DNA of 32,154 nucleotides, taken from an uncultured Gammaproteobacteria bacterium (GTDB lineage: Bacteria > Pseudomonadota > Gammaproteobacteria > Pseudomonadales > Pseudohongiellaceae). The position numbers and the translations under genes were made by a program. The stretch spans positions 1-32,154 of the forward strand of contig CAJXPR010000035.1 in the NCBI GenBank assembly GCA_913058135.1, in the 5' to 3' direction. Positions 7,586 to 15,873 of this stretch are shown here, piece after piece; position 1 is the stretch's first letter, and each line of letters starts with the position of its first letter. Under the pieces are notes generated by a model. That model had not been told where the DNA came from. It searched no databases and was given only the letters and a program-made list of their open reading frames with translations.

Positions 7586-9835
7586 TTAGTCCAGCGCCGA
7601 TGAGGTTGAGGCCTGGTCGACGGAATACGCCTGGAACTGGGACAGGACTTCGCCAACCAATGCCACGTCAGCGTACAGATCCTTTTCCAGTGGATGCGCG
7701 TCACCGCGGGAGTCGGCAGGAATCAGCCAGTACTTGTGTCCCAGAGCAGACGCCAGGGCGTAGAAGTTCGGATTGGGGAAACCCAGATCCGCGATCTCGA
7801 TGACATGTGCGCCTTCCTGGCAGAACATCATATTCGTCAGGCCGGCGCCGTGTGGGGCTGCCAGGACGGCAGTCTCACGCATCAGGTTGACCTGCTCCTC
7901 AAACGAGAGATTCTCCATCAGTACCCGCTGGAAACCGAGAGGCTCCAGCAGTTTCCATACCTCTTCTTCATTGAGAAGCCGTCGCCGGGTGGCTTGCAGA
8001 CGGCTGATAAAAACCTTGCGAAACGGGGGCGGGGCCTTGTCAACGCCAAATGCCTCGGGAACCAGTCGCAGCAGTTCCGGCCGGAACCGGTCTGTGCCAA
8101 GGATGGTAAGTTCATCGACAAGCAGTGGCCGTGCCGGGTCGAAGGTCTGGAAATCCTCCGGCTTCAGTCCGAGCATGCGCAGTGACCCGTCTATTGCGTC
8201 TGTGCGCTCGGTGGGGAGCAACATCTGGTTGATATGGCCCATTTTACGCAACAAAAGCAGCCTTGGCAGATGCGCGGTCAGCCAGTGGGAATGGTTGTGG
8301 TATACCCGCTCGATAAACCACGTCGCCTTCTTGAGACGTGCAGGTTTTGGCGAACGGGAAAGCGTGGCTGCATGCAAGGGACGGAAGCGCAGTTCGCGCA
8401 TATCGAAGGCGCGGAAATCCCTGTTGAGTATCGCCGGGTAAAAATCATTGCCGATGTCCGGATCCCTGTACCAGGTTACAAGACAGTCGGGGACAGTGGC
8501 GACAAACGTTTCCTGACTGATCCGTTCTGGCACGTCCCGAAAAGAGTAGCCCCACCACCCCGGATCGTCCGGGAGCTGGTCCCGGGAGCTGAAATTGAGG
8601 GGCAGAGAGTTTTGCGCGCGGCTTTGAGGCTGGACTGTTTCATATTCTCCGGCGGTGCCGGAGCTACGCTGCCGTGCAAAATATTCCTGGACGGTCTCCC
8701 GCTGCACGTCCCGATATGCAAACCACGACGGCGGCAGACCCTTGCCGATGCCAATCTTAGCTGCCTTGAGCAGTGCACGTTTGGCGCCACTACGCATTCC
8801 GCTGCCCCGCTGCAGACCTCTGGAGGCAAGCTTACGCCCCTGTTTTTCGGTAGCCGCAGCAAACTCAAGCACTGTCGCTGCGGTGCGACCCGAAAACCTG
8901 GCTCTGGATGACAGGTAGGGCTCGTAGCCGAGGGTGCGCATGATGCCGCCACATCGGCCTTCTATCATGGCAATCTCGGCGCGCGTGAGGTCGTCTTTCC
9001 ATTTATCGATTGACGCAGAGGTGACCGGTGCCGTGCTGCGTGCAATATGCTCCTGTTTCCACGCATCCATCTGGTCCTGCCGACTATTCGTCGCAGCGGG
9101 GAATTCGTCACTACGCTGAGCCAATATCGCAGTCTCGAACTCCTCACCCAGAAAATCAAATATTGAACGCATCTGCGCGTCCGGGTCGCGCACCAGGTCT
9201 TCGTAAACAACTTTGTAAAACCTCGGGTCGTTTTCCCACGGGGGGAATCGTTTGGTGAAATTCTTCACCCATACGTTGGCGAAAAAGATCAGTTCCTGCT
9301 CGCGTTTTTTGGTCAGCAGGCCCTGACGCAGGGAGCGCGGCGTCAACCTTTCCTGCACATAGTAGGTTTTCAACTGCGAGGCAATGACGGCTCTGGGATC
9401 ACGTTGCGTAAACAACACACGCGCATCCGGGAACCATTCCAGAATGGTGGGAATAAAGGCCGAATGGCCAGGCGTCTTTTCGCCGACACGGGCCGCACCC
9501 TGCTTTTCACGATAGGTCGCAAGCACTGACCGGAATATGCTTTTGAATGAAAACTCCCCGGTCTCTTCAATAAGCTCGCGGCATCTGCCGGCATCGATCC
9601 CGAGGTCCCGAAACCGGCTCCAGGACGTATAAGCGGTCCAATAGGTCTCGAAGTCCCGTGGCATGCCTACAGTCTCTGTCAGCCCCCACCTGCTGGCATG
9701 GGCCAGGAAATGGGTCTCCGGCGTCACCGCGATCCGTGAGTGTGCCGACAGCAGGCTTCGTAAAACCGTTGTACCAGAGCGTCCAGGCCCCAGAATAAAA
9801 ATCGGGCTGTTGCTTGTCCCTTTGCAGTTTGCCAC
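7586..9835 (-). CDS. Two-domain fusion: N-terminal sulfotransferase and C-terminal GT61-type glycosyltransferase
   Basis: A 749-residue protein with two unrelated catalytic domains. Residues 10-310 are a sulfotransferase: FILGPGRSGTTVLRSLL (P-loop), EKTPGH near 119, and LFTQRDPRAVIASQ near 141-154. Residues 310-430 are a basic linker. Residues 505-710 match the GT61/DUF563 family: ERVYHNHSHWLTAHLPRLLLL, FISRLQATRR, then VLAAPHGAGLTNMMFC and VIEI. The frame is continuous with no sign of a frameshift or stop between the parts. The start is uncertain. GTG 9835 has ggagg 14 bases upstream, which is long; the frame is open to a TTG at 9922 that would overlap the ATPase gene. The protein could couple transfer of a sugar with its sulfation. 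Confidence 0.88.
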   Translation of the reverse strand: MANCKGTSNSPIFILGPGRSGTTVLRSLLSAHSRIAVTPETHFLAHASRWGLTETVGMPRDFETYWTAYTSWSRFRDLGIDAGRCRELIEETGEFSFKSIFRSVLATYREKQGAARVGEKTPGHSAFIPTILEWFPDARVLFTQRDPRAVIASQLKTYYVQERLTPRSLRQGLLTKKREQELIFFANVWVKNFTKRFPPWENDPRFYKVVYEDLVRDPDAQMRSIFDFLGEEFETAILAQRSDEFPAATNSRQDQMDAWKQEHIARSTAPVTSASIDKWKDDLTRAEIAMIEGRCGGIMRTLGYEPYLSSRARFSGRTAATVLEFAAATEKQGRKLASRGLQRGSGMRSGAKRALLKAAKIGIGKGLPPSWFAYRDVQRETVQEYFARQRSSGTAGEYETVQPQSRAQNSLPLNFSSRDQLPDDPGWWGYSFRDVPERISQETFVATVPDCLVTWYRDPDIGNDFYPAILNRDFRAFDMRELRFRPLHAATLSRSPKPARLKKATWFIERVYHNHSHWLTAHLPRLLLLRKMGHINQMLLPTERTDAIDGSLRMLGLKPEDFQTFDPARPLLVDELTILGTDRFRPELLRLVPEAFGVDKAPPPFRKVFISRLQATRRRLLNEEEVWKLLEPLGFQRVLMENLSFEEQVNLMRETAVLAAPHGAGLTNMMFCQEGAHVIEIADLGFPNPNFYALASALGHKYWLIPADSRGDAHPLEKDLYADVALVGEVLSQFQAYSVDQASTSSALD

Positions 9836-9896
9836 GGTGTTTTTCTGTTCCTCCGATAAGTGTATTGGAGAGCTTCTCCACCAAGCGGCGTGCAGC

Positions 9897-11243
9897 TCAA
9901 CCGAACTGCTCGCCGCTAACAAGCGGGTTTTCGTCTACGTCTCGGCTGAGTTTTCGCCCGGGAACCGCAGACGCGGTCTCGCCGTCAATGACGTGCTCAA
10001 GGTCCTGCCGCGACAAGGCGCTGGACATGCGGGAACTGACCTTGGCAAGGTGAAGACAGTCTTTGACGAAGTAAATCTCAAACTGGAAGGCATTGGGGAC
10101 CGTGTCCTCATTGCCATCTTTTTCCTTCAGCTTCACATCTGCTGTGTATTTGCCAATAGGCAATGGCGTGTCCTTTAGCGTCAACCGGATAACACCGCGT
10201 TTACCCAGAGTAATAGGCGGCTCTGTCCTTAACTGGGTTACGGCAACATTGTGCTGGTTGAAGATAATCACCACCACTCGCGCCTCGATTGATGAGCGCT
10301 CGGCGGTATAATCCAGCTCGAACACGGTCGGCTCTCCCGCAAACGGGTTGGGATTCTCGACGCCGTCGCTGGTCAGCATGCGGCCCCCCGTGAAGGTTGC
10401 CGCCGATGAGGTCCGTCGCTCGGGGTTGTCGCCAAAGCCGCCGGACTGACCGCGGAACCGCGCCAGATAGTCCTCGATCACGGTTTCCGGCAACCCGTCG
10501 TCGCACACCTGTCCGCCGATCAGCGCGATGGCTCGGGTGCACAGGTTCTGAATTGCAGCCATATTGTGACTGACAAACAATACCGTGCGCCCGCCACCCG
10601 CCACGTCCTGCATCTTGCCCAGACACTTCTTCTGGAATTCCGCATCGCCGACGGCCAGCACTTCGTCAATGATGAGAATCTCCGGCTCAAGATGAGCAGC
10701 CACCGAAAATGCCAGCCTCACCTTCATGCCGGAGCTATAGCGTTTCACGGGCGTTTCCAGAAAACGTTCGACTCCGGAGAATTCGACTATCTCGTCATAC
10801 TTACGGTCTATCTCGGCCTTCTTCATGCCGAGAATCGTGCCGTTCATGTAGATATTTTCACGCCCGGAGAGTTCCGGATGGAAACCGGTACCAACTTCCA
10901 GCAGACTCGAGACTCGCCCTCTGATCTCCGCCCGTCCTGACGTGGGTTCCGTGATGCGGGACAGAATTTTAAGCAGGGTGGACTTGCCTGCGCCATTACG
11001 ACCGACAAACCCGACTACTTCGCCGCGCTTTATGTCAAAGGACACGTCCTGCAGCGCCCACAGGATATCGCTCGCTTCGCGATCGCTGGAGAAGGTGTCG
11101 AGACTGCGTAGCCGCCTGAAATTGCGCAGCGGAGCGCTGATCATATTCAGGCCAGCCTGGATCAGCGTTTCGGGACGCTCCTCCATGGCTCCCAGGCGGT
11201 ACGCCTTGCTCAGTCTTTCAACCTTGATAGCAATGTCTGTCAT
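9897..11243 (-). CDS. wzt: ABC transporter ATP-binding protein for polysaccharide export, Wzt-type with C-terminal extension
   Basis: A 448-residue protein. The ATPase domain (about residues 5-260) has Walker A GRNGAGKST at 81-89, the signature YSSGMKVRLAF at 169-179, Walker B ILIIDEVLAVGD at 189-200 and the switch histidine in FVSHNM. The GFHPELSGRENIYMNG segment is typical of polysaccharide and teichoic-acid exporters. The last 180 residues are a separate, mostly beta-type domain in the place of the Wzt C-terminal domain, which in O-antigen systems reads a terminal glycan modification. Gap to the permease gene upstream is 21 bases. By family it energises export of an undecaprenol-linked glycan across the inner membrane. 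Symbol assigned by function and context. Confidence 0.93.
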   Translation of the reverse strand: MTDIAIKVERLSKAYRLGAMEERPETLIQAGLNMISAPLRNFRRLRSLDTFSSDREASDILWALQDVSFDIKRGEVVGFVGRNGAGKSTLLKILSRITEPTSGRAEIRGRVSSLLEVGTGFHPELSGRENIYMNGTILGMKKAEIDRKYDEIVEFSGVERFLETPVKRYSSGMKVRLAFSVAAHLEPEILIIDEVLAVGDAEFQKKCLGKMQDVAGGGRTVLFVSHNMAAIQNLCTRAIALIGGQVCDDGLPETVIEDYLARFRGQSGGFGDNPERRTSSAATFTGGRMLTSDGVENPNPFAGEPTVFELDYTAERSSIEARVVVIIFNQHNVAVTQLRTEPPITLGKRGVIRLTLKDTPLPIGKYTADVKLKEKDGNEDTVPNAFQFEIYFVKDCLHLAKVSSRMSSALSRQDLEHVIDGETASAVPGRKLSRDVDENPLVSGEQFG

Positions 11244-11264
11244 GATGATGAAGCGTCCTCATGG

Positions 11265-12134
11265 TCATGCCACGTCGGCAAAAATGTGTTCCTTGCGGCG
11301 GAAATAAAGTATTCCGCCGGTAAACAGTAACAGGGAAACCGCTCCGCCGATGGCGATAAAATCCCATGGCATGGCGCGGGTACCCAGTAGCGCCGCACGG
11401 AAACCTTCAATCACACCCACGATGGGATTCAGGGCGTAAATCAGCTGGTAGCGTTCCGGTATCAGGCTGGCCGGATAGACGACCGGTGCAGAGTACATCA
11501 GCAGTTGCACACCAAAACTCATACCGTAATTGATATCACGGTACTGGATTGCCAATGCCGTCAACCACAATCCAAGCCCTGCGGCGCTGAGCGTCAGGAT
11601 CAGTAACAGGATGGGCAGAACGGCAATGCCGGCGTTCGGTGTTATTCCGTACGCAAGCAGTAACATCCCGAGAATCATGAGAGCGATGAAAAAATCCACC
11701 ATCCGCGCGCCGATGATCGCCAGCGGCAGAATAAGTCTGGGGAAATAAATCTTGCTGATCATGGCGGCGTTGGTGGCCATACTTGCACTGCCTTCAGTCA
11801 GGCAGTTGGCGAAATAGGTCCACGGCACCAGCGCGGCATAAGCGAAAACTGCATAGGGTGCGCCGTCGGATTGGACACCCATCAAGCGACCAAAGATGAC
11901 AGTAAAAACCAGCATGGATGCCACGGGCTGCAGCACAGCCCAGCCGATGCCAATCGCACTCTGGGCGTAGCGAACCTTGATATTGCGCCATATCAGGAAG
12001 AAGAAAAGATCTTTGTACTCGCGCAGCTCGCGCCAGTCGATGCCGCGCCATCCGGTGTGCGGTTCTATGACGATGAGCGGCAGTTCGTCAGCGACGGGCG
12101 CTGCACTGCCAACGCGTGCGGGGTGTCTAGACAT
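11265..12134 (-). CDS. wzm: ABC-2 type permease for polysaccharide export, Wzm-type
   Basis: A 289-residue membrane protein. The cytoplasmic N-terminus contains WRELREYKDLFFFLIWRNIKVRYAQSAIGIGWAVLQP, the conserved amphipathic entry helix and first membrane segment of ABC-2 polysaccharide exporters. About six hydrophobic segments follow. The C-terminus RRKEHIFADVA is also typical. ATG 12134 is chosen over a TTG at 12158 because gggagag stands just upstream. With the adjacent ATPase it should form the exporter of the glycan made here. The 162-base leader upstream holds a long hairpin (listed separately), so this gene may start its own transcription or translation unit within the locus. Confidence 0.93.
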   Translation of the reverse strand: MSRHPARVGSAAPVADELPLIVIEPHTGWRGIDWRELREYKDLFFFLIWRNIKVRYAQSAIGIGWAVLQPVASMLVFTVIFGRLMGVQSDGAPYAVFAYAALVPWTYFANCLTEGSASMATNAAMISKIYFPRLILPLAIIGARMVDFFIALMILGMLLLAYGITPNAGIAVLPILLLILTLSAAGLGLWLTALAIQYRDINYGMSFGVQLLMYSAPVVYPASLIPERYQLIYALNPIVGVIEGFRAALLGTRAMPWDFIAIGGAVSLLLFTGGILYFRRKEHIFADVA

Positions 12135-12171
12135 GGGCTCTCCCGGCCTCCTTTCCAAGACAGTTTAAAGC

Positions 12172-12216
12172 AGTACCCAGATAGCGAAACGACCCTGTAA
12201 GCTAGGTCCGGGTACT
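12172..12216 (-). promoter_or_regulatory. Long hairpin in the leader of the ABC permease gene
   Basis: Read on the minus strand, AGTACCCGGA pairs with TCTGGGTACT over 10 bases with one G-U pair. Inside it, after a 2-base bulge, TAGC pairs with GCTA around a 15-base loop. On the plus strand the wobble would be an A-C mismatch, so the fold favours a minus-strand RNA. It ends 37 bases before the permease ATG and is followed by gctttaaac, not a U-run, so it is not a standard terminator. It may be a leader structure or an RNA-stabilising element. Confidence 0.45.
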
Positions 12217-12296
12217 CAACATCAATTCAAACCATAACACGGTTTTATCTTTCGTTTCCAGCGGTTGCATCTGTATTGCCGTTAACGCGTGTTTAC

Positions 12297-13880
12297 CTAA
12301 GGCCCGGTGCTTGGTGTGGAGCCTGCCAGCCGACGCCACAGCGCACGTCCGGCCCGCCGTGGCAGGCGACGCAGTCGCTGACCCAGATTGTAAAACCTGA
12401 GCCGCCCGATGGGCGTGTTGAACGGCAATGCCAATAGTTCAGGCCAGCCGCAGGCGACCATGTCTCGCTGCAGCAGTCCCGCCGCCCGATAGTCTTCCGG
12501 TAGCCGCAGCATGGTCTCCAGACTGATGGTGGTCGCCATCAGGCTCAGGTTGGCCCGTCCGGGGCCTGAAAACAGGTAGCGGGTTGACGATTCCCAACAA
12601 CCCATTCTTTGTTCGATATAGGCAAGATCCAGCGTGTCGCACGGTGACTCCCTGATGGCTTTCGGCAATCCTTCGTACCATTTGCCGGCGGCCGCCAGCA
12701 CGCTGTCAGTGAGCGGCGAACCCATCCGCGAGGCAAGTTCTGCCGGTGTCATGTCTGCCATGACGGGACGCCGGTCACGCCAGAAAAACGAGCGCGCTGT
12801 TTCCCCGGCCATACCGGGCAGACTTAATACGCCAGGAAGCGGTGCTGACTGCTGGCGGGACGGTGCCGTCAGAATGACGCCGTATTTGGATTCGCCCAGA
12901 CGCACAAATGCGCGTTCGATGTCGGCTTGCTCCGTGCGCTGCGGCACTATTTTTTTGATACGATGGTGCACTCTGGCGATACGCGCCAGACGTCCAGCCA
13001 CGACAACGTCAGTTTGTGATGCCAGGTTGGGCATCGATGAGGTGAAGGTTTTAATTTCGATCCGTTTATCGTGGGTGAAAGGACGGGCACAGGCCAGAAT
13101 GGCGCGCGAGTCGCGTCCGGCTGACAAGGGTATCTGGAATGTGTCATAGCGCTCGGCGAGAACATCCAGAAGCGTTCGGGCATGCTGCACGATTGTAGCC
13201 GCGGCAACGGAGCCCTCGATGCGTTCCCCCAGGCTATCGACCGGCCAGTGACGTTTGACTTCAAAATTGCCAAGATCCAGACAGTGATTAGGCAGCAGGC
13301 GGCTTAGTCCGATGAAAGCAGTGAGCCCAAAAGTGTAATAGGCTTTGGTAGTGATTGGATCGAATGCGCTGCTGAGTTCGACGTCCCTTTCAAGATCGGG
13401 AACAAGATTATGCGTGGTTGCCGCCATCCCGGCGCTCTGCGAGTAAACGATAGAGTGGGCGGCGCCCAGGTAAAGCCGCTGGCAGGCGCCTGAACTGGAA
13501 ACCACGATCGCCGTCCAGTTGCCGGCAAAGCCGCTGCCATCGGAGTGCCCGCTTGCATCCCGGCCATACAGCGCCCGCTCAATCTCTGTCGGGGTGAAAT
13601 CCCTGTCAACGGGCAAGGTGACAATGGCACGCTCGGGCACTGTGCTGTTTTCGCGGCCGATGTATGCGAGAGGTTCAATGACCCAGCCTATAGGAACGCC
13701 GTCGCGACTGTGCAGCTCACACACATTGGCGTCCGGGTGCGCTGCCAGTTGCCAGCCGGCCAGGGACAAGATTGCCCATTCGTCTGGCAACACTTCTTTT
13801 TGTCTGCTCAACACCCACTGGCGGGAAAGCTCTGCCGGGGGCAAAGGGTACAGCGCGTCCAGTCTGTCAAAATTTTTCAT
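12297..13880 (-). CDS. Asparagine-synthase-like protein with degenerate glutaminase domain
   Basis: A 527-residue protein. The N-terminal 220 residues have the outline of the AsnB glutaminase domain (GNWTAIVVSS, LYLGAAHSIVYS, AATTHNLVPDL, then LSRLLPNHCLDLGNFEVKRHWP) but lack the N-terminal catalytic Cys2, so glutamine hydrolysis is unlikely. The C-terminal half has a PP-loop, PLSAGRDSRAIL at about 252-263, in place of the usual SGGLDS, and keeps the Ser and Asp. ATG 13880 has ggag 6 bases upstream; the frame is open to 13919. By family it could form an amide or other adenylate-dependent bond on a sugar or acid. The altered loop makes the real reaction uncertain. Confidence 0.75.
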   Translation of the reverse strand: MKNFDRLDALYPLPPAELSRQWVLSRQKEVLPDEWAILSLAGWQLAAHPDANVCELHSRDGVPIGWVIEPLAYIGRENSTVPERAIVTLPVDRDFTPTEIERALYGRDASGHSDGSGFAGNWTAIVVSSSGACQRLYLGAAHSIVYSQSAGMAATTHNLVPDLERDVELSSAFDPITTKAYYTFGLTAFIGLSRLLPNHCLDLGNFEVKRHWPVDSLGERIEGSVAAATIVQHARTLLDVLAERYDTFQIPLSAGRDSRAILACARPFTHDKRIEIKTFTSSMPNLASQTDVVVAGRLARIARVHHRIKKIVPQRTEQADIERAFVRLGESKYGVILTAPSRQQSAPLPGVLSLPGMAGETARSFFWRDRRPVMADMTPAELASRMGSPLTDSVLAAAGKWYEGLPKAIRESPCDTLDLAYIEQRMGCWESSTRYLFSGPGRANLSLMATTISLETMLRLPEDYRAAGLLQRDMVACGWPELLALPFNTPIGRLRFYNLGQRLRRLPRRAGRALWRRLAGSTPSTGP

Positions 13881-13915
13881 CGAGCACTCCAGTATGTTTC
13901 GCTCCGAGTGTCGGG

Positions 13916-15832
13916 TCATAATCGTAACAATTTTGGCACGACCTGTCGGATCTCCCAGGACGTGGGTGCCAGCAGAAATGCTTTGACCGTCAGTCGTCTC
14001 GCGCCTTCTATGTCGTGCCAGTTTGGTGGCAGATGGCGCCGGGCGCTGTCCATCAGGAAAGCGTGCGCCAGGCCGGCCTTGCGCATCTGCGCGCCATGTT
14101 TCAGGTAAAACTGCCGGCGTGCTTCCAGGTTGGCCCGGATATTCCGTGACCGGCGCGCATCGCTTTCCGGAGCGTCACGCACATCATGGTAACGAACCAG
14201 CGGCGTACCGATGCAGTCGAACTTGTAATGCCGTGCAATGCGTAACCAGAAGTCATAGTCCTCAATGGCCGGCAGTGTCTCGTCGAAAAACCCAATCTCG
14301 GTGATGACATTGCGGCGGATCATGACACCGCAGGTGCCATGCACCACATTCCTGGCCAGCATCTCCCGATACAGGTCTCCACGGGCGGATGGCGTATCCA
14401 CCAGCGGCTCGCCATGCCCCGTCAGTGTTTCCAAGCCGGTGTAAACCAGGCCCACGTCGGCAGCACTGCTGGAAAACAGTGCCACTTGCTGCGCCAGCTT
14501 GTCCGGCAGCCATTCATCGTCGTCATCCAGAAACGCAACAAGGGGTGCACGACTTTCCCGTAGCCCGCGATTGCGGGCAGCCGCCACTCCCTGATTTTCT
14601 GATTGCCGTAAATAACGTATGCGGGTATCACCGAATGCCCGAATGACTGTTTCGGGGTCGTCCGTCGAGCAGTCGTCCACCACCAGGAGCTCGAAATCAC
14701 CAAACGTTTGCTCCACAACGCTGGCAATACTGCGCCGGAGCAACTCAGCCCGGTTGTACACTGTGATGATGACGCCGACCTTGGGTAGAGAAATCGGCGC
14801 GGGTGACACTTTTGCTTGAGCCTGAGATGCTGGCTGAGCACCGCAGAGAATCAGTTCGGCGCGTTCTTCGCCAAAGCGAATCGGTTCTGTCAGCTTGCTG
14901 CCCGGTCGACTGACGGGTGGTCGCAGCCGCCATGGTTTGTGTCGTTCCCATAAGTGATGCCAGACCGGCGGCGCATAACGCCTCTGGTTGGCACGAGCCT
15001 GCTGATAGAGCCCTGCATACTTGCCGACCGCATCGTTCGCGATCAACGCAAACGCGTGACTTAACGGGCGCCGGTAGGGTTTAAGCTGACCCTGTTCGTC
15101 AAGAAGTCGGGCGATTTTTTCGAGAACGGCGAGGCGCCCGCGTAGGCCCTCGAAGGAATGTTGTGTGCTGCTCAGCGATGTTTCCCCGCTGGGTAATCTG
15201 CGGTAAAAGGCTGACCCGCGGTCGGTTTCAACAAGGGGGACGCCGCCTGCCAACGCTCGCATCATCAGGTCACCGTCATCATTCACGCGCGCGTTTTCGT
15301 CCCATCCGCCCGTCTGCAGGAAGGCCTCTTTTGACCACAAAACTGCACAGGGCGGGTAATACCAGCCTGTCATCCAGGCGCTGAGCGCATCGTCGTCTGC
15401 CCTGCGCGGTGCACAGGAAGCCGGGCCGCTCACCCAGCCCTCGGGCTGCAGGGCGAGTCGTTGCCATGGGCACGCTGCGACGGCACCGGTATGCGTGTCG
15501 AGCGCAGCTGCGAGCCACTCGAGGGCATCGGGCGCGAGCACATCATCGGCATCCAGAAACATCAGCGCGTTGCCGGACGCCATGGCCGCGCCGAGGTTGC
15601 GGGTGCGCGCCGCCGAGCCCGACTTCCGGGAATAGACGCGTATCAGTTGCGGACAGGCGGCGGCGAACCGGCGCAGGATATCAAGGCTGCCATCGGTTGA
15701 GCCATCATCGACGATGATGATTTCCACTGGTTTTAATGTCTGATCCAGAACCGAGCCTAGGGTCTGCGCGACATAACGCTCAGCATTAAAGCAGGGTATT
15801 ATCACAGAAATTTTCAGGGCATCCATATCCAT
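13916..15832 (-). CDS. Bifunctional glycosyltransferase with two GT2 domains
   Basis: A 638-residue protein. The first GT-A domain starts at residue 6 (KISVIIPCFNAERYV), with IIVDDGSTDGS and the metal-binding DADD near 94-97. A second, complete GT2 domain starts near residue 351 (KVGVIITVYNRAELL), with VVDDCSTDD, NQGVAAARNRG and DDDDEW near 436-441. The middle 110 residues are a helical linker region. Two active domains would allow one protein to add two sugars or an alternating disaccharide, as in hyaluronan- and chondroitin-type synthases, although no membrane segment is seen here. ATG 15832 has gagag 6 bases upstream; ATG 15826 is another option. Confidence 0.88.
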   Translation of the reverse strand: MDMDALKISVIIPCFNAERYVAQTLGSVLDQTLKPVEIIIVDDGSTDGSLDILRRFAAACPQLIRVYSRKSGSAARTRNLGAAMASGNALMFLDADDVLAPDALEWLAAALDTHTGAVAACPWQRLALQPEGWVSGPASCAPRRADDDALSAWMTGWYYPPCAVLWSKEAFLQTGGWDENARVNDDGDLMMRALAGGVPLVETDRGSAFYRRLPSGETSLSSTQHSFEGLRGRLAVLEKIARLLDEQGQLKPYRRPLSHAFALIANDAVGKYAGLYQQARANQRRYAPPVWHHLWERHKPWRLRPPVSRPGSKLTEPIRFGEERAELILCGAQPASQAQAKVSPAPISLPKVGVIITVYNRAELLRRSIASVVEQTFGDFELLVVDDCSTDDPETVIRAFGDTRIRYLRQSENQGVAAARNRGLRESRAPLVAFLDDDDEWLPDKLAQQVALFSSSAADVGLVYTGLETLTGHGEPLVDTPSARGDLYREMLARNVVHGTCGVMIRRNVITEIGFFDETLPAIEDYDFWLRIARHYKFDCIGTPLVRYHDVRDAPESDARRSRNIRANLEARRQFYLKHGAQMRKAGLAHAFLMDSARRHLPPNWHDIEGARRLTVKAFLLAPTSWEIRQVVPKLLRL

Positions 15833-15873
15833 AAACAACTCTCAAATCCTGCGTCGGATCTCCGGTTCCAGGG

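Noticed and set aside
12135-12296. RfaH/ops or JUMPstart element before the exporter genes
   Set aside because: I looked for the GGCGGTAG core on the minus strand in this leader and did not find it.
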